Assembly: GCF_011040385.1 (NCBI RefSeq)
Contig: NZ_JAAIKB010000004.1
Location: 62,001-126,000 of the forward strand
Reading direction: 5' to 3'
From: Falsiroseomonas algicola
GTDB taxonomy: Bacteria > Pseudomonadota > Alphaproteobacteria > Acetobacterales > Acetobacteraceae
Length of the DNA: 64,000 bases
The notes under the pieces were generated by a model. It was given only the letters and a program-made list of their open reading frames with translations, did not search any database and had not been told where the DNA came from. Positions 56,706 to 63,966 of the stretch are shown here, one piece after another (the stretch's first letter is position 1; every line of letters starts with the position of its first letter). The position numbers and the translations under genes were made by a program.

Positions 56706-57152
56706 TAGACACGTCCGTCTGTTGCAAGACGGATTGATTGCCGGCTGCACGACAGTAACGTTGCGGCGTGAACGAAGTAAGCGGCGCTGCCCCGTCAAAC
56801 ATTTGTGTCGAGTATAGATCAATGTGGGGCATTGTATGGGGAATGAGACAAACAGCACCGAAGAGGTGGTGCTACACATCGCATCTGCCTGACATGGCAC
56901 CGGCACACCGCCGCCCGCGATCACAGCGAATGGTTCTGGCGACCGTTGAAGGAACGGCTGGAGCGGGAGGAGCGGTGGCTACGGCACTGCCGCATGTGGC
57001 CGCCGCCCTACAACGCGCACTCTAGCGCCGACGCCCCAGGACTTTGAGTAGCCAGGAACGGCATCAACTCCGATTAGGCAATTCATTCCTATAAAGAATT
57101 AAAGACACTTGTCTATCATCTTGCGCTCAGTGTTTCGCCGCCGTGTTGGGCC
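56706..57152. other. AT-richer intergenic region with a possible gene remnant
   Basis: The region before the regulator is AT-rich and probably contains its promoter. A frame without ATG (56847-57047) reads TWHRHTAARDHSEWFWRPLK and then ERLEREERWLRHCRMWPPPY. This has a protein-like Trp/Arg/Glu pattern and might be a small gene started at CTG 56889 or a remnant. Other frames, including one from ATG 56768, look like chance. Confidence 0.3.
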
Positions 57153-57371
57153 ATGCCGCGCCGTCAACGATCCCTCTCGCCGGCCACCCTGGTGGATGCG
57201 CTCGCCGCGATTGATGCTACGCGCCGCACCTGCACCGAAGCCGAGATCGGTGGCCCGGAATACGAGGCCACCGGGAAAGCTATCGACGCGCTGGACGGGC
57301 TGACGGGGGCGCTGACCGGGAACCCCGAGTTGTTCTGGCCTAAGCCGCATGGGTCGGGGTCGCGGGGCTAA
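57153..57371 (+). CDS. Small hypothetical protein of the island
   Basis: The 72-residue product reads MPRRQRSLSPATLVDALAAI, then DATRRTCTEAEIGGPEYEAT and GKAIDALDGLTGALTGNPEL. It looks like a small helical protein with an acidic centre and a Gly/Pro-rich end. The ATG at 57153 lacks a strong ribosome site. An AT-rich run upstream (57060-57115) could hold a promoter. No function is recognised. Confidence 0.5.
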   Translation: MPRRQRSLSPATLVDALAAIDATRRTCTEAEIGGPEYEATGKAIDALDGLTGALTGNPELFWPKPHGSGSRG

Positions 57372-57558
57372 GTGTGAGCGCCGGCCGCGATTGCCAGTGA
57401 GACAAAATTCAACCGAAGATTGCAAAGATAGTGAAGTATCAATCTATAATTGTGGAAAAAGGTGTTCGCCAATAGGTTGATGTAATGGTGTAACCATCGC
57501 TTAATTGGTTAGGCTTTACCTCAGAGGTCGTCGTTTCGCCATCGACCGGAGGGGAGCC

Positions 57559-57843
57559 ATGCAGTCTCGCGCACACGCAAAGATACAAACGGAGCGCCGC
57601 GAGCGCGCGTTGGCCGCGTTGCTAGATTTCGCTCAGGACGCCGCCGACAACGGCGACGACCGCGATGCGCTGCAACTCGACAACGTGCGCCGGCTACTTG
57701 AAGCGGCATGGGCGCCCGTTGAATGGCAGAGCCTTTGCGCTGCGCCGCTTGAGGGCGCGGCGGATGAGCGACCTGTGGCGACCAGCGACGCGCCGCAGCG
57801 TCGCGGGGGGCGGCCGGACGTGATGTTTGGGAAGGCTCATTAG
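57559..57843 (+). CDS. Small helical hypothetical protein of the island
   Basis: From ATG 57559, with GGAGGGGAG immediately upstream, the 94-residue product reads MQSRAHAKIQTERRERALAA, LLDFAQDAADNGDDRDALQL and DNVRRLLEAAWAPVEWQSLC. Its charged helical start and acidic middle do not match any family known to me. An AT-rich stretch at 57390-57530 probably carries its promoter. Confidence 0.6.
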   Translation: MQSRAHAKIQTERRERALAALLDFAQDAADNGDDRDALQLDNVRRLLEAAWAPVEWQSLCAAPLEGAADERPVATSDAPQRRGGRPDVMFGKAH

Positions 57844-57860
57844 CCGCCCGGCGCCGGCTG

Positions 57861-58148
57861 TCAGCGTCGCGGCAGATACCGCTTATTGCCGGAAGCCGTG
57901 TAGTAGTAGACGCCGCCACGCGGGCCGACACATGGCGCTGTGGGAGTGCAACTGCCGCCAGCTGAGCCCTGCGGCGCTTGCCGCTGTGGTGCCGCCTGCG
58001 GCGCCTGTGAAGGACTTGCCTGGCGGTCATAGCACTCAAGCCTCGCCCGGGGGTCAGCGAGGCCCGCGCACGGGCCGAACTGCGCCGTTGCCGGCAATGA
58101 CCATACTAGGCACGTCGCCGCCACGATGACGGAAAGCCGGCCGATCAT
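57861..58148 (-). CDS. Exported small protein with C-terminal GPRGG motif
   Basis: The 95-residue protein has a signal peptide (MIGRLSVIVAATCLVWSLPA, then TAQFG), a short Cys pair (GPCAGLADPRARLECYD), a Gln/Pro/Ala linker, and the end SCTPTAPCVGPRGGVYYYTA then SGNKRYLPRR. The GPRGGxYYxxxSGxKxYxP pattern recalls the small basic adaptor motif (PF08789-like) found in viral and mobile-element proteins; this is a resemblance only. A GTG at 58154 may be the start instead. It is divergent from the exported nuclease-like gene 91 bp away. Confidence 0.65.
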   Translation of the reverse strand: MIGRLSVIVAATCLVWSLPATAQFGPCAGLADPRARLECYDRQASPSQAPQAAPQRQAPQGSAGGSCTPTAPCVGPRGGVYYYTASGNKRYLPRR

Positions 58149-58239
58149 GTTCACACCCTGGCTATGATGCTAGATCGTTTCCCGAGGCCAACGCTGGGTC
58201 AATCATCTGCCAGCCTGAAACCGAAATTGTGAGCCTCCG

Positions 58240-58653
58240 ATGCCGCTCCGCTTGCCGATCCTAATTGCTGCCGCGCTGGTGGCGCCCTGCGTCGCGGTAG
58301 CGGCAGAGTGCCGCCGCTGGTCGGAGCCTGCGCGTACCTACCCAGAGGATGTGTCGTGGCACTGTGTCGCCTACCGTTGGGCGGACGGCGATACCCTGAC
58401 AGCGGCATGCGAGGAACGCGCGCAGCCCGTTCGCGTACGCGTGCGTGGGGTGGATACCGTCGAGCGCGGCGAAGCAGGCTGGCGCGCTGCGCGCCTCGAA
58501 TTGCGCCGCCAAACTGAGGCGGTCCCGCTGCTTCTCCTGCCGCACCACGGGAGCGGCAATCGGGTGGTTGCTTCCGTCATAGTAGGCGGTGCCGACGTTG
58601 GACGCCGCATGCACGAGGAAGGGTGGTCGAAGGCCGAATGCCCTAGGCTTTAG
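58240..58653 (+). CDS. Exported thermonuclease (SNase)-like protein
   Basis: The 137-residue protein has a signal peptide (MPLRLPILIAAALVAPCVAV, then AAE). The mature part has the SNase order: YRWADGDTLTAACEERAQPV, RVRVRGVDTVERGEAGWRAA, RLELRRQTEAVPLLL, then VVASVIVGGADVGRRMHEEG. The motifs DGDT and RVRGVDTVE match the metal-binding and catalytic region (R..G.D..E). It is shorter than staphylococcal nuclease, so activity is not certain. It would be periplasmic or secreted. Its 3' end overlaps the convergent XRE gene by 11 bp. Confidence 0.82.
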   Translation: MPLRLPILIAAALVAPCVAVAAECRRWSEPARTYPEDVSWHCVAYRWADGDTLTAACEERAQPVRVRVRGVDTVERGEAGWRAARLELRRQTEAVPLLLLPHHGSGNRVVASVIVGGADVGRRMHEEGWSKAECPRL

Positions 58654-59089
58654 GCGGCAGATTACCCGCCGCCGCAGACAGCTCCGCGACTTGATGTAGC
58701 GCCGCACCGAGCGCCCCTGATGCCTCCGCGAGAGCCTTCGCCACCGCGTTCAAAGCGTCTAGCTGCTCATCTCCCGCGATCACCATCACGTCGCGCATGA
58801 AGGGGGCTAGGCGCTGGGCTGTGACCGTTATGGGGTGGGCGTCCTGGTCATCGGCAAATAGGTCATCGACGGCAATCCCCAGTGCGGCCGCGATGCCGGG
58901 GAGGTAGCCTGCCGCCACGCGGACAACGCCAAGCTCAAACCTCCCCACGACTTGGTGGACCACGCCGAGGTGGTCGGCCAGCGCTGCCTGTGAAACCGCC
59001 CTCTCCATCCTTAGCCGGCGCAGGTTGCGACCCACGCGCCTTTCAATGTCATCGATCCTCTTGCCGGCTTCGCTGGGTTTGGTTCGCAT
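58643..59089 (-). CDS. XRE-family regulator 1 with conserved C-terminal domain
   Basis: The 148-residue protein starts MRTKPSEAGKRIDDIERRVG. Residues 20-80 are a Cro/C1 helix-turn-helix (NLRRLRMERAVSQAALADHL, VVHQVVGRFELGVVRVAAGY). The C-terminal part (PITVTAQRLAPFMRDVMVIA, then DEQLDALNAVAKALAEASG) is shared with the XRE protein at 59779-60198. The start is set by alignment with that paralogue; the longer frame to 59215 is rejected. It probably represses island genes. It overlaps the end of the convergent nuclease-like gene. Confidence 0.88.
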   Translation of the reverse strand: MRTKPSEAGKRIDDIERRVGRNLRRLRMERAVSQAALADHLGVVHQVVGRFELGVVRVAAGYLPGIAAALGIAVDDLFADDQDAHPITVTAQRLAPFMRDVMVIAGDEQLDALNAVAKALAEASGALGAALHQVAELSAAAGNLPPKA

Positions 59090-59159
59090 GCTGCTAACGA
59101 TAGCCGATGTGCTTGCGGCGTGATCGGCTGCGTCGATCGGCTTGCCGGCCAAGCGGCGC

Positions 59160-59579
59160 TTAGGCAGCATTGCCTCTGCGCATGCGCTCGTGGATCGTCC
59201 GCACGCGGTTCTCAACGTCGCGTTTCGCCGCTGGCGCTACTAGAACGTCGTCCGCGCCAGCGTCGAGGGCGCTGCACCTTTCCTTGGCGGAAGCGCTTCT
59301 CACGACCACTACGACCGGCGTGCTCAACAACTGGCATGCCATCGCACGCATGCCGTCAAGGGCGGATCGGACGCTGTCAAGAACAGCTGCATTTACTGCA
59401 TCGGCTTCAATCACGACGGCCCCGAAGGGGGAGAACATGTCGTTCAACACCTTTGGGGATCGAGTGACGGTAAGCGTCGCCGGTCTGAGACCTTCGTAGC
59501 GCAAAGCAGTCAGAAGGCTTGACTGGGTTGGCAGGTTTGACGCGATCACTCTGATACGCATGGAGCCGGCAGCCTTCAT
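59160..59579 (-). CDS. Pseudo-receiver (degenerate response regulator) protein
   Basis: The 139-residue protein has the receiver fold order: MRIRVIASNLPTQSSLLTAL, AVVIEADAVN, TPVVVVVRSASAKERCSALD, AGADDVLVAPAAKRDVENRV. The acidic pair of the first strand is replaced (IASN), the expected phospho-acceptor position reads Glu or Ala-Asp (VVIEADA), and the conserved Lys of KP is Ala (VAPA). It is therefore unlikely to be phosphorylated normally and may be fixed in one state. An ATG at 59561 is an equally good start. It lies between two paralogous XRE genes on the same strand. Confidence 0.75.
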   Translation of the reverse strand: MKAAGSMRIRVIASNLPTQSSLLTALRYEGLRPATLTVTRSPKVLNDMFSPFGAVVIEADAVNAAVLDSVRSALDGMRAMACQLLSTPVVVVVRSASAKERCSALDAGADDVLVAPAAKRDVENRVRTIHERMRRGNAA

Positions 59580-59778
59580 CTGGAGCCAAGGCTTGGTGCC
59601 TTCTCGGCATGATGCCGATATGCAATCAGTGAACGTTTGGAAGTGTCATTTTCCAATCGGTTTAACTGGTGATTTGTCTACTAGCTGCCGAAGAATGCGC
59701 ATTGGCTCGCAGGAAAATCAGAAAATGTAGGGAATTGTCAGGGTGCCGATCGCCCGCGATGGTGTTGGGCAGCTGTGC

Positions 59779-60198
59779 TTACCTCTCCTCCGTAGCCGCG
59801 CCGTGATCACTTGCCGTGCAAGCGGGCGATGTTGCCGCCAGTGACCGAGCGACAGCATTGAGTGCTGCCAGCTGTTCGCTGCGGGTAATCGCCATCGCGT
59901 CACGCATGAACGGTGCAAGCCGGTGGCCCACGACAGCGATGGGGCGGGTCCCATCGTCGTCTTCAAACAGGGCATCGATAGGCACCCGGAGCGCCGCCGC
60001 GATCGTCGGAAGGTGGCCGGCTGAGATGCAATTCCTGCCAAGCTCAAATCGCCCGATAAGCTGATACGGTAAGTCAATCTGGCGAGCCAGCTGTGCCATC
60101 GATAGACCGCACTGCAATCTTAAGGTACGAAGATTGCGACCCACGCGCTTGTCTGTCTCGGTGGCCCGCTTGCAGCCTTCAGTGATCTTCGCGCGCAT
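59779..60198 (-). CDS. XRE-family regulator 2, paralogue of regulator 1
   Basis: From ATG 60196-60198 (MRAKITEGCKRATETDKRVG, aligning with the start of regulator 1) the 139-residue protein has an HTH (NLRTLRLQCGLSMAQLARQI, DLPYQLIGRFELGRNCISAG) and the shared C-terminal domain (PIAVVGHRLAPFMRDAMAIT, RSEQLAALNAVARSLAATS). An upstream ATG at 60216 is possible. The two proteins differ in most recognition-helix residues, so they may bind different operators. The AT-rich gap 59580-59778 separates it from the pseudo-receiver gene and may hold a promoter. Confidence 0.88.
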   Translation of the reverse strand: MRAKITEGCKRATETDKRVGRNLRTLRLQCGLSMAQLARQIDLPYQLIGRFELGRNCISAGHLPTIAAALRVPIDALFEDDDGTRPIAVVGHRLAPFMRDAMAITRSEQLAALNAVARSLAATSPACTASDHGAATEER

Positions 60199-61296
60199 GT
60201 TCGCCCCATTCGCCATAAATGCGGATCAAGTATCGAATGTCTTCGAGCGACGGCATGGAATGCTCTGCTGTAAGCTCCAGATGCATGAACCGTCGCAACA
60301 ACGACATCGCGCTCAAGGCGGAGGGATTAGACGCGCCACTGGGCACTTAAGACTAAGTGCTTGACATGTTGTGTGACCAGCGCAGGCAGCGGGACTTGCG
60401 CATGCCGGGTCGTTGCGCTCCGCATGCCAAGGGCGTTGCATGGTCAGGACCGGCGTGGCCAGAGCCGGAAGAGGTTGCACATCCTCAGGGAAGACGCCTG
60501 TTTCCTCATGAGCGATGCATCGCGCCTCTTCAGCATCGTCAGCCACGACGCAGCCCGGAGCGCGGCGTGAAAACGAAATCCACCAAGCTTGCATGCAATC
60601 GGTCTCATCACGAAAACGCGATTAGGTATACTGGGCGACGTTGCTCTCATCGCAATGTTTGGTCTGATTACATTATGGAAACCTAGAGCCTTACGCTTCG
60701 CGCGCTTTGAAGGGCGTCGCAATTAGGTGTCGCATCGCAGGCTCAACGATGCGTTTACAATGATGACGATAAGATGCCGTTGCTGCGGAAGCGGGTGGTC
60801 CCCGACGCGTTAGCTGTAAGGCCTGCCGGCCGTGGAGACGGAGCGACCGGTAAGCATCAAGGGTCGCGCGCCGTAAACACGGCATCCGGGAGGTCACGGC
60901 CCGGACCGCAGTTGATCAACCATCAGCATCCAGCGGGCGAGCCGCGAACGGCAGCGCAAGCGGCATCTTGTGGCCTGATTTGTGGACCTTGGCGGGCGAC
61001 ACCTGCAACACATTGAAGCTGGTCGGTTGCTAGCGGAAACGGTGTCCGCCAAACGACTAGATGCTGCCAGTTGGTCAGAGCGCGATTGCCCGAGGAGCTA
61101 TGGGCCTGGGTCCTATCCGCTGGCGCCGAGCCACAGCGTTTAGGCGGGCACAGCTGCGCTAGGTTCCGCCGCCTAAAGGTTCCTCCTCCTGCCCCCCCCC
61201 CAAGACGTGATGCTACGCCCCGCGCCTGCCGCACTTGGTGCGGGGGCGGCGCCGGAACACCTGCCTCACCGGCCCCGGCAAAGGACCCGGCCGAGC
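60199..61296. other. 1.1-kb right-end region of the island without a convincing gene
   Basis: No frame here has both a ribosome site and a recognisable protein pattern; the candidates around 60357-60686, 60313-60594 and 60691-60897 look like chance. Visible signals are GCACTTA-AGAC-TAAGTGC (60343-60360) directly followed by TTGACA (60361-60366), and TTTAGGCGG/CCGCCTAAA (61139-61147 with 61169-61177). A run of ten C lies at 61192-61201. It may hold a promoter, a small RNA or decayed genes. Confidence 0.4.
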
Positions 61297-61330
61297 GGGT
61301 CCGCGTGGGGTCCGCAAGAACGGGGTCCGC
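61297..61330. promoter_or_regulatory. Right cluster of GGGTCCGC sites (probable integrase arm sites)
   Basis: GGGTCCGC occurs at 61297, 61308 and 61323 (11 and 15 bp apart), 45 bp inside the right att repeat. The left end has three copies 11 and 13 bp apart. The orientation is the same at both ends. Confidence 0.7.
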
Positions 61331-61374
61331 CGAATATGAGCGCCATAGCGCCCGCTAACCGACTGAAAAGGGGA

Positions 61375-61418
61375 ATGTCCTCGGCGGGATTCGAACCCAC
61401 GGCCCCCAGATTAGGAAT
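61375..61418. repeat. Right attachment-site repeat (attR, within tRNA-Arg)
   Basis: This is the second copy of the 44-bp repeat and forms the 3' half of the intact tRNA-Arg gene, as expected for integration into a tRNA 3' end that leaves the gene functional. Confidence 0.92.
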
Positions 61419-61449
61419 CTGGTGCTCTATCCTGCTGAGCTACGAGGAC
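61376..61449 (-). tRNA. tRNA-Arg, anticodon CCU
   Basis: The reverse strand folds as a complete cloverleaf: acceptor GTCCTCG/CGAGGAC, D-arm GCTC/GAGC, anticodon stem CCAGA/TCTGG with loop TTCCTAA, and T-arm GTGGG-TTCGAAT-CCCGC. The discriminator is A and CCA is not encoded. It reads AGG codons. It is the integration target of the island. Confidence 0.96.
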
Positions 61450-61610
61450 GCCGCGTGACCGATAGCACAGCCCGCCCGCGCCATGCGAGGGGGCGTGCCC
61501 CGCGACGGCCTGCGCCGCCGATCGGACCCGGCCGGAACAAAGAGAAACCGCGGGAACGCCCATCCGTTCGTCCCCCAGGTCCAGACAGACGCGACCAAGG
61601 GAGAGTCACC

Positions 61611-62120
61611 ATGGCAAGCAGCATTCGCGACATCTACATCACCGGCCTGACCAACGCCCATGCGCTGGAAGCCCAGGCCATCCAGCTCATCAACCGCCAG
61701 GTCGAGCGGATCGAGAACTACCCGGAGATGCGGGAGCGCCTTCGCCTGCATGGGGAGGAAAGCAAGCGGCAGCAGGAACGCCTGGCGCAGATCCTGGACG
61801 GGCTCGGCACCTCTCCCTCCGGCCTCAAGGATCTCGGCACCTCGCTGATGGGCAACATGGCGGCCATCGGCCATGCGCTGGCGCCGGACGAGGTCATCAA
61901 GAACAGCTTCGCCAACTTCGCCTTCGAGCACATGGAGATCGCCAGCTACCGGTCCCTGCTGACGATGGCGCAGGCCGCCGGGGACACCGGCGCGCCCCGC
62001 CTGCTGGAGCAGAGCCTGCAGGAGGAGATCGCGATGGCGCGGTGGATCGAGGACAATCTGGAGGCCACCACCCGCCGCTACATGCAGCGGGAAACCGCCG
62101 GCCAGACCTCCGGCATCTGA
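61611..62120 (+). CDS. Ferritin-like DUF892 (YciE/YciF-type) protein
   Basis: The 169-residue all-helical protein reads MASSIRDIYITGLTNAHALE, AQAIQLINRQVERIENYPEM and RERLRLHGEESKRQQERLAQ, with NFAFEHMEIASYRSLLTMAQ near residue 100. The repeated E(x)6-7Y/H spacing is the ferritin-like four-helix pattern of DUF892 stress proteins. Function is probably in osmotic or oxidative stress; metal binding is likely but untested. GGGAGA precedes the ATG at 61611. It is the first host gene after tRNA-Arg. Confidence 0.88.
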   Translation: MASSIRDIYITGLTNAHALEAQAIQLINRQVERIENYPEMRERLRLHGEESKRQQERLAQILDGLGTSPSGLKDLGTSLMGNMAAIGHALAPDEVIKNSFANFAFEHMEIASYRSLLTMAQAAGDTGAPRLLEQSLQEEIAMARWIEDNLEATTRRYMQRETAGQTSGI

Positions 62121-62208
62121 CGCGGTCCGGAGGGGGCTACGGCCCCCCTCCCCTTCACGCCTCCGGCAGGGCGCGCATACTGCGCGCGCAAAACGCCGGA
62201 GGCGCGCC

Positions 62209-62400
62209 ATGGCCGAGCCCTACCCAGCTGCCGTCTTCGATGCCGCCATGGCACGGGCGGGGATCACGCTGACGGAGGCCGAGCGCGCGACGCTGATCGA
62301 CGTGTCTCGCCACATCGCCGCCAGCACGGGCCGCATCCGGACGGAGCGCGCGGTCGGCGTCGAGCCCGCCACCCTCTTCGTGCCGGGACAGCGCGCATGA
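62209..62400 (+). CDS. AtzG-like small amidase partner (DUF4089)
   Basis: The 63-residue protein reads MAEPYPAAVFDAAMARAGIT, LTEAERATLIDVSRHIAAST and ends VEPATLFVPGQRA. Length, helical pattern and placement match DUF4089/AtzG, the GatC-like subunit that stabilises the AtzE amidase. It overlaps the amidase start by four bases (ATGA at 62397-62400). The s-triazine genes atzD, atzF and atzH are not seen, so the natural role may be another small urea-like compound. Confidence 0.82.
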   Translation: MAEPYPAAVFDAAMARAGITLTEAERATLIDVSRHIAASTGRIRTERAVGVEPATLFVPGQRA

Positions 62401-63791
62401 GCGCCCTTCCCGCCACCATCGCCGATCTGCATCGCGCGATCGCCGCGAAAAGCCTCTCGCCCGTGGAGCTTGCGCGGGAGGCGCTGGCCCGGGCAGAGCG
62501 CCTGAACCCTACCCTGCACGCCTTCATCCGCCTGACGCCGGATATCGCGCTGGACCAGGCACGGGCGGCGGAGGCGCGACAGATGCAGGGTGCGCTGCAT
62601 GGGCCGCTCGACGGCATCCCGGTCGGCCACAAGGACATCTTCGAGACCGCCGGCGTGCCGACCACCGGGCATTCGCGCGTGATGGAACATCACGTGCCGG
62701 CACAGGACGCAACGGTGGTGCGCGCCTGGGCCGAGGCGGGCATGGTGATGGTCGGCAAGCTCGCCACGCATGAATTCGCCTGGGGCGGTCCCTCCTTCGA
62801 CCTGCCCTGGCCGCCGGCCCGCAACCCCTGGGACACCACGCGCTTCACCGCCGGATCCTCCACCGGCACCGGCGCGGCCGTCGCGGCCGGGATCGTGCCG
62901 GCGGGGACGGGCAGCGACACCGGGGGCTCCATCCGCGGCCCGGCGGGGCTCTGCGGCTTGGCCGGCATCAAGCCGACCTACGGCCTCTGCAGCCGCACCG
63001 GCGTGCTGCCCCTCGCGCACAGCCTGGACACCACCGGCCCCCTCGCCTGGACGGTGGAGGATTGCGCGCTGCTGCTGCAGGCCATGGCGGGGCACGACCC
63101 CTCCGACCCCTCCTCCGCCAACCGTCCCGCGCCGGACCTGCTGGCCGGCCTCGGCGATGGCGTGAAGGGCCTGCGGATCGGCATCATCCGGCATTTTCAC
63201 GAGTCCGACCTGGTCGTCACCCCCGCGGTGCGGCACGGCGTGGACCATCTGGCGGAGGTGCTGGAAGCGGAAGGCGCAGTGCTCAGCGACGTCACCCTGC
63301 CGCCGCTGATGGATTGGAACGCGACCGGCTGGCTGATCCTGATGGTGGAGGCGCTGGCGGTCCACGAACCCTGGCTCCGCACCCGCTTCCGCGACTATGG
63401 CGAGATCCTGCGGGAGAGGCTGGCGCTGGCGACGCTCGTCTCCGGCGCCGACTACGTCCAGGCGCAACGCCGGCGGCGGGAGCTGTGCGCCGCGATGGCG
63501 GAGGCCATGCGGGGTTGCGACCTGCTGCTGACCGCGGCGCAGGCCAGCGAGGCGCCGCCGATCGACAAGGTGTCGAAATTCGCGAGCCTCGAGGCCCCCG
63601 GCCTCACCATTCCCTTCAACCTGACCGGCCAGCCCGCCATGACGGTCTGCACCGGCTTCGGGGAAGGCGGGCTGCCCGTGGGCGCGCAGATCATCGGGCG
63701 GCCCTTCGAGGATGCCCTGGTGCTGCGCGCCGGCCATGCCTTCGAACGGGCCACGTCCTGGCGCCAGCGCCGCCCGGCACTGGCCGCCTGA
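62397..63791 (+). CDS. Amidase-signature enzyme, AtzE-like
   Basis: The 464-residue enzyme has the Ser-cisSer-Lys triad of the amidase signature family: K79 in VGHKDIF, the cis-serine in TAGSSTGTGAA (about residue 154) and the nucleophile S178 in GSDTGGSIRGPAGLCG. The C-terminal block LTIPFNLTGQPAMTVCTGFG then GLPVGAQIIGRPFEDALVLR is typical. Pairing with a DUF4089 gene resembles AtzG-AtzE, which hydrolyses 1-carboxybiuret. A glutamyl-tRNA amidotransferase GatA role is unlikely because gatB and gatC are absent. Its substrate is unknown. Confidence 0.9.
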   Translation: MSALPATIADLHRAIAAKSLSPVELAREALARAERLNPTLHAFIRLTPDIALDQARAAEARQMQGALHGPLDGIPVGHKDIFETAGVPTTGHSRVMEHHVPAQDATVVRAWAEAGMVMVGKLATHEFAWGGPSFDLPWPPARNPWDTTRFTAGSSTGTGAAVAAGIVPAGTGSDTGGSIRGPAGLCGLAGIKPTYGLCSRTGVLPLAHSLDTTGPLAWTVEDCALLLQAMAGHDPSDPSSANRPAPDLLAGLGDGVKGLRIGIIRHFHESDLVVTPAVRHGVDHLAEVLEAEGAVLSDVTLPPLMDWNATGWLILMVEALAVHEPWLRTRFRDYGEILRERLALATLVSGADYVQAQRRRRELCAAMAEAMRGCDLLLTAAQASEAPPIDKVSKFASLEAPGLTIPFNLTGQPAMTVCTGFGEGGLPVGAQIIGRPFEDALVLRAGHAFERATSWRQRRPALAA

Positions 63792-63792
63792 T

Positions 63793-63905
63793 ACCAGCGG
63801 ACCGGTCACTTGACCGGTCCGAGCGCCCGAATGGGCGCCGCCGCCTATGCGGCGAAGCCAAGGAAACCGGAGGTTTCCGCCCGGCGTCTGAGGGGGCCCC
63901 GAAGC
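63793..63905. repeat. Dispersed hairpin element, family B (copy 4)
   Basis: After the amidase stop come GGACCGGTCA-CT-TGACCGGTCC (63799-63820), GGCGCCGCCGCCTATGCGGC, the core TATGCGGCGAAGCCAAG shared with 39110-39225, and AAACC-GGA-GGTTT. Stems differ from the other copies while the core is kept. Confidence 0.7.
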
Positions 63906-63966
63906 GGTCACGCGAAAGGGCCGTTGATATGACATCCGCCTGATCCAAGACTGGGGAAACGAGACC

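Larger units (their letters stand above)
50671..61418. mobile_element. Integrative genomic island in tRNA-Arg(CCU)
   Basis: The element is bounded by identical 44-bp direct repeats (50671-50714 and 61375-61418) that correspond to the 3' half of the tRNA-Arg gene. It holds a tyrosine integrase, AlpA-like regulator, primase-like and DUF3631 ATPase genes, iteron-like repeats, and a right half of regulators and exported proteins. It contains AT-richer patches (around 56300-56850, 57050-57160, 57390-57530 and 59600-59720) not seen in the host DNA on either side. No structural phage genes, relaxase or secretion genes are visible, so it is probably a satellite-like or mobilisable element. Confidence 0.88.

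Noticed and set aside
56768-57025. 85-codon forward frame (MNEVSGAAPSNICVEYRS...)
   Set aside because: It starts in the promoter region of the divergent response regulator, has no ribosome site and changes character along its length.
60357-60686. 109-codon forward frame in the island right end
   Set aside because: Cys/His/Arg-rich composition with no domain and no ribosome site; competing frames on both strands are equally open.
61192-61201. Run of ten C as a phase-variable tract
   Set aside because: It does not lie in or directly upstream of a supported gene, so there is nothing for it to switch.
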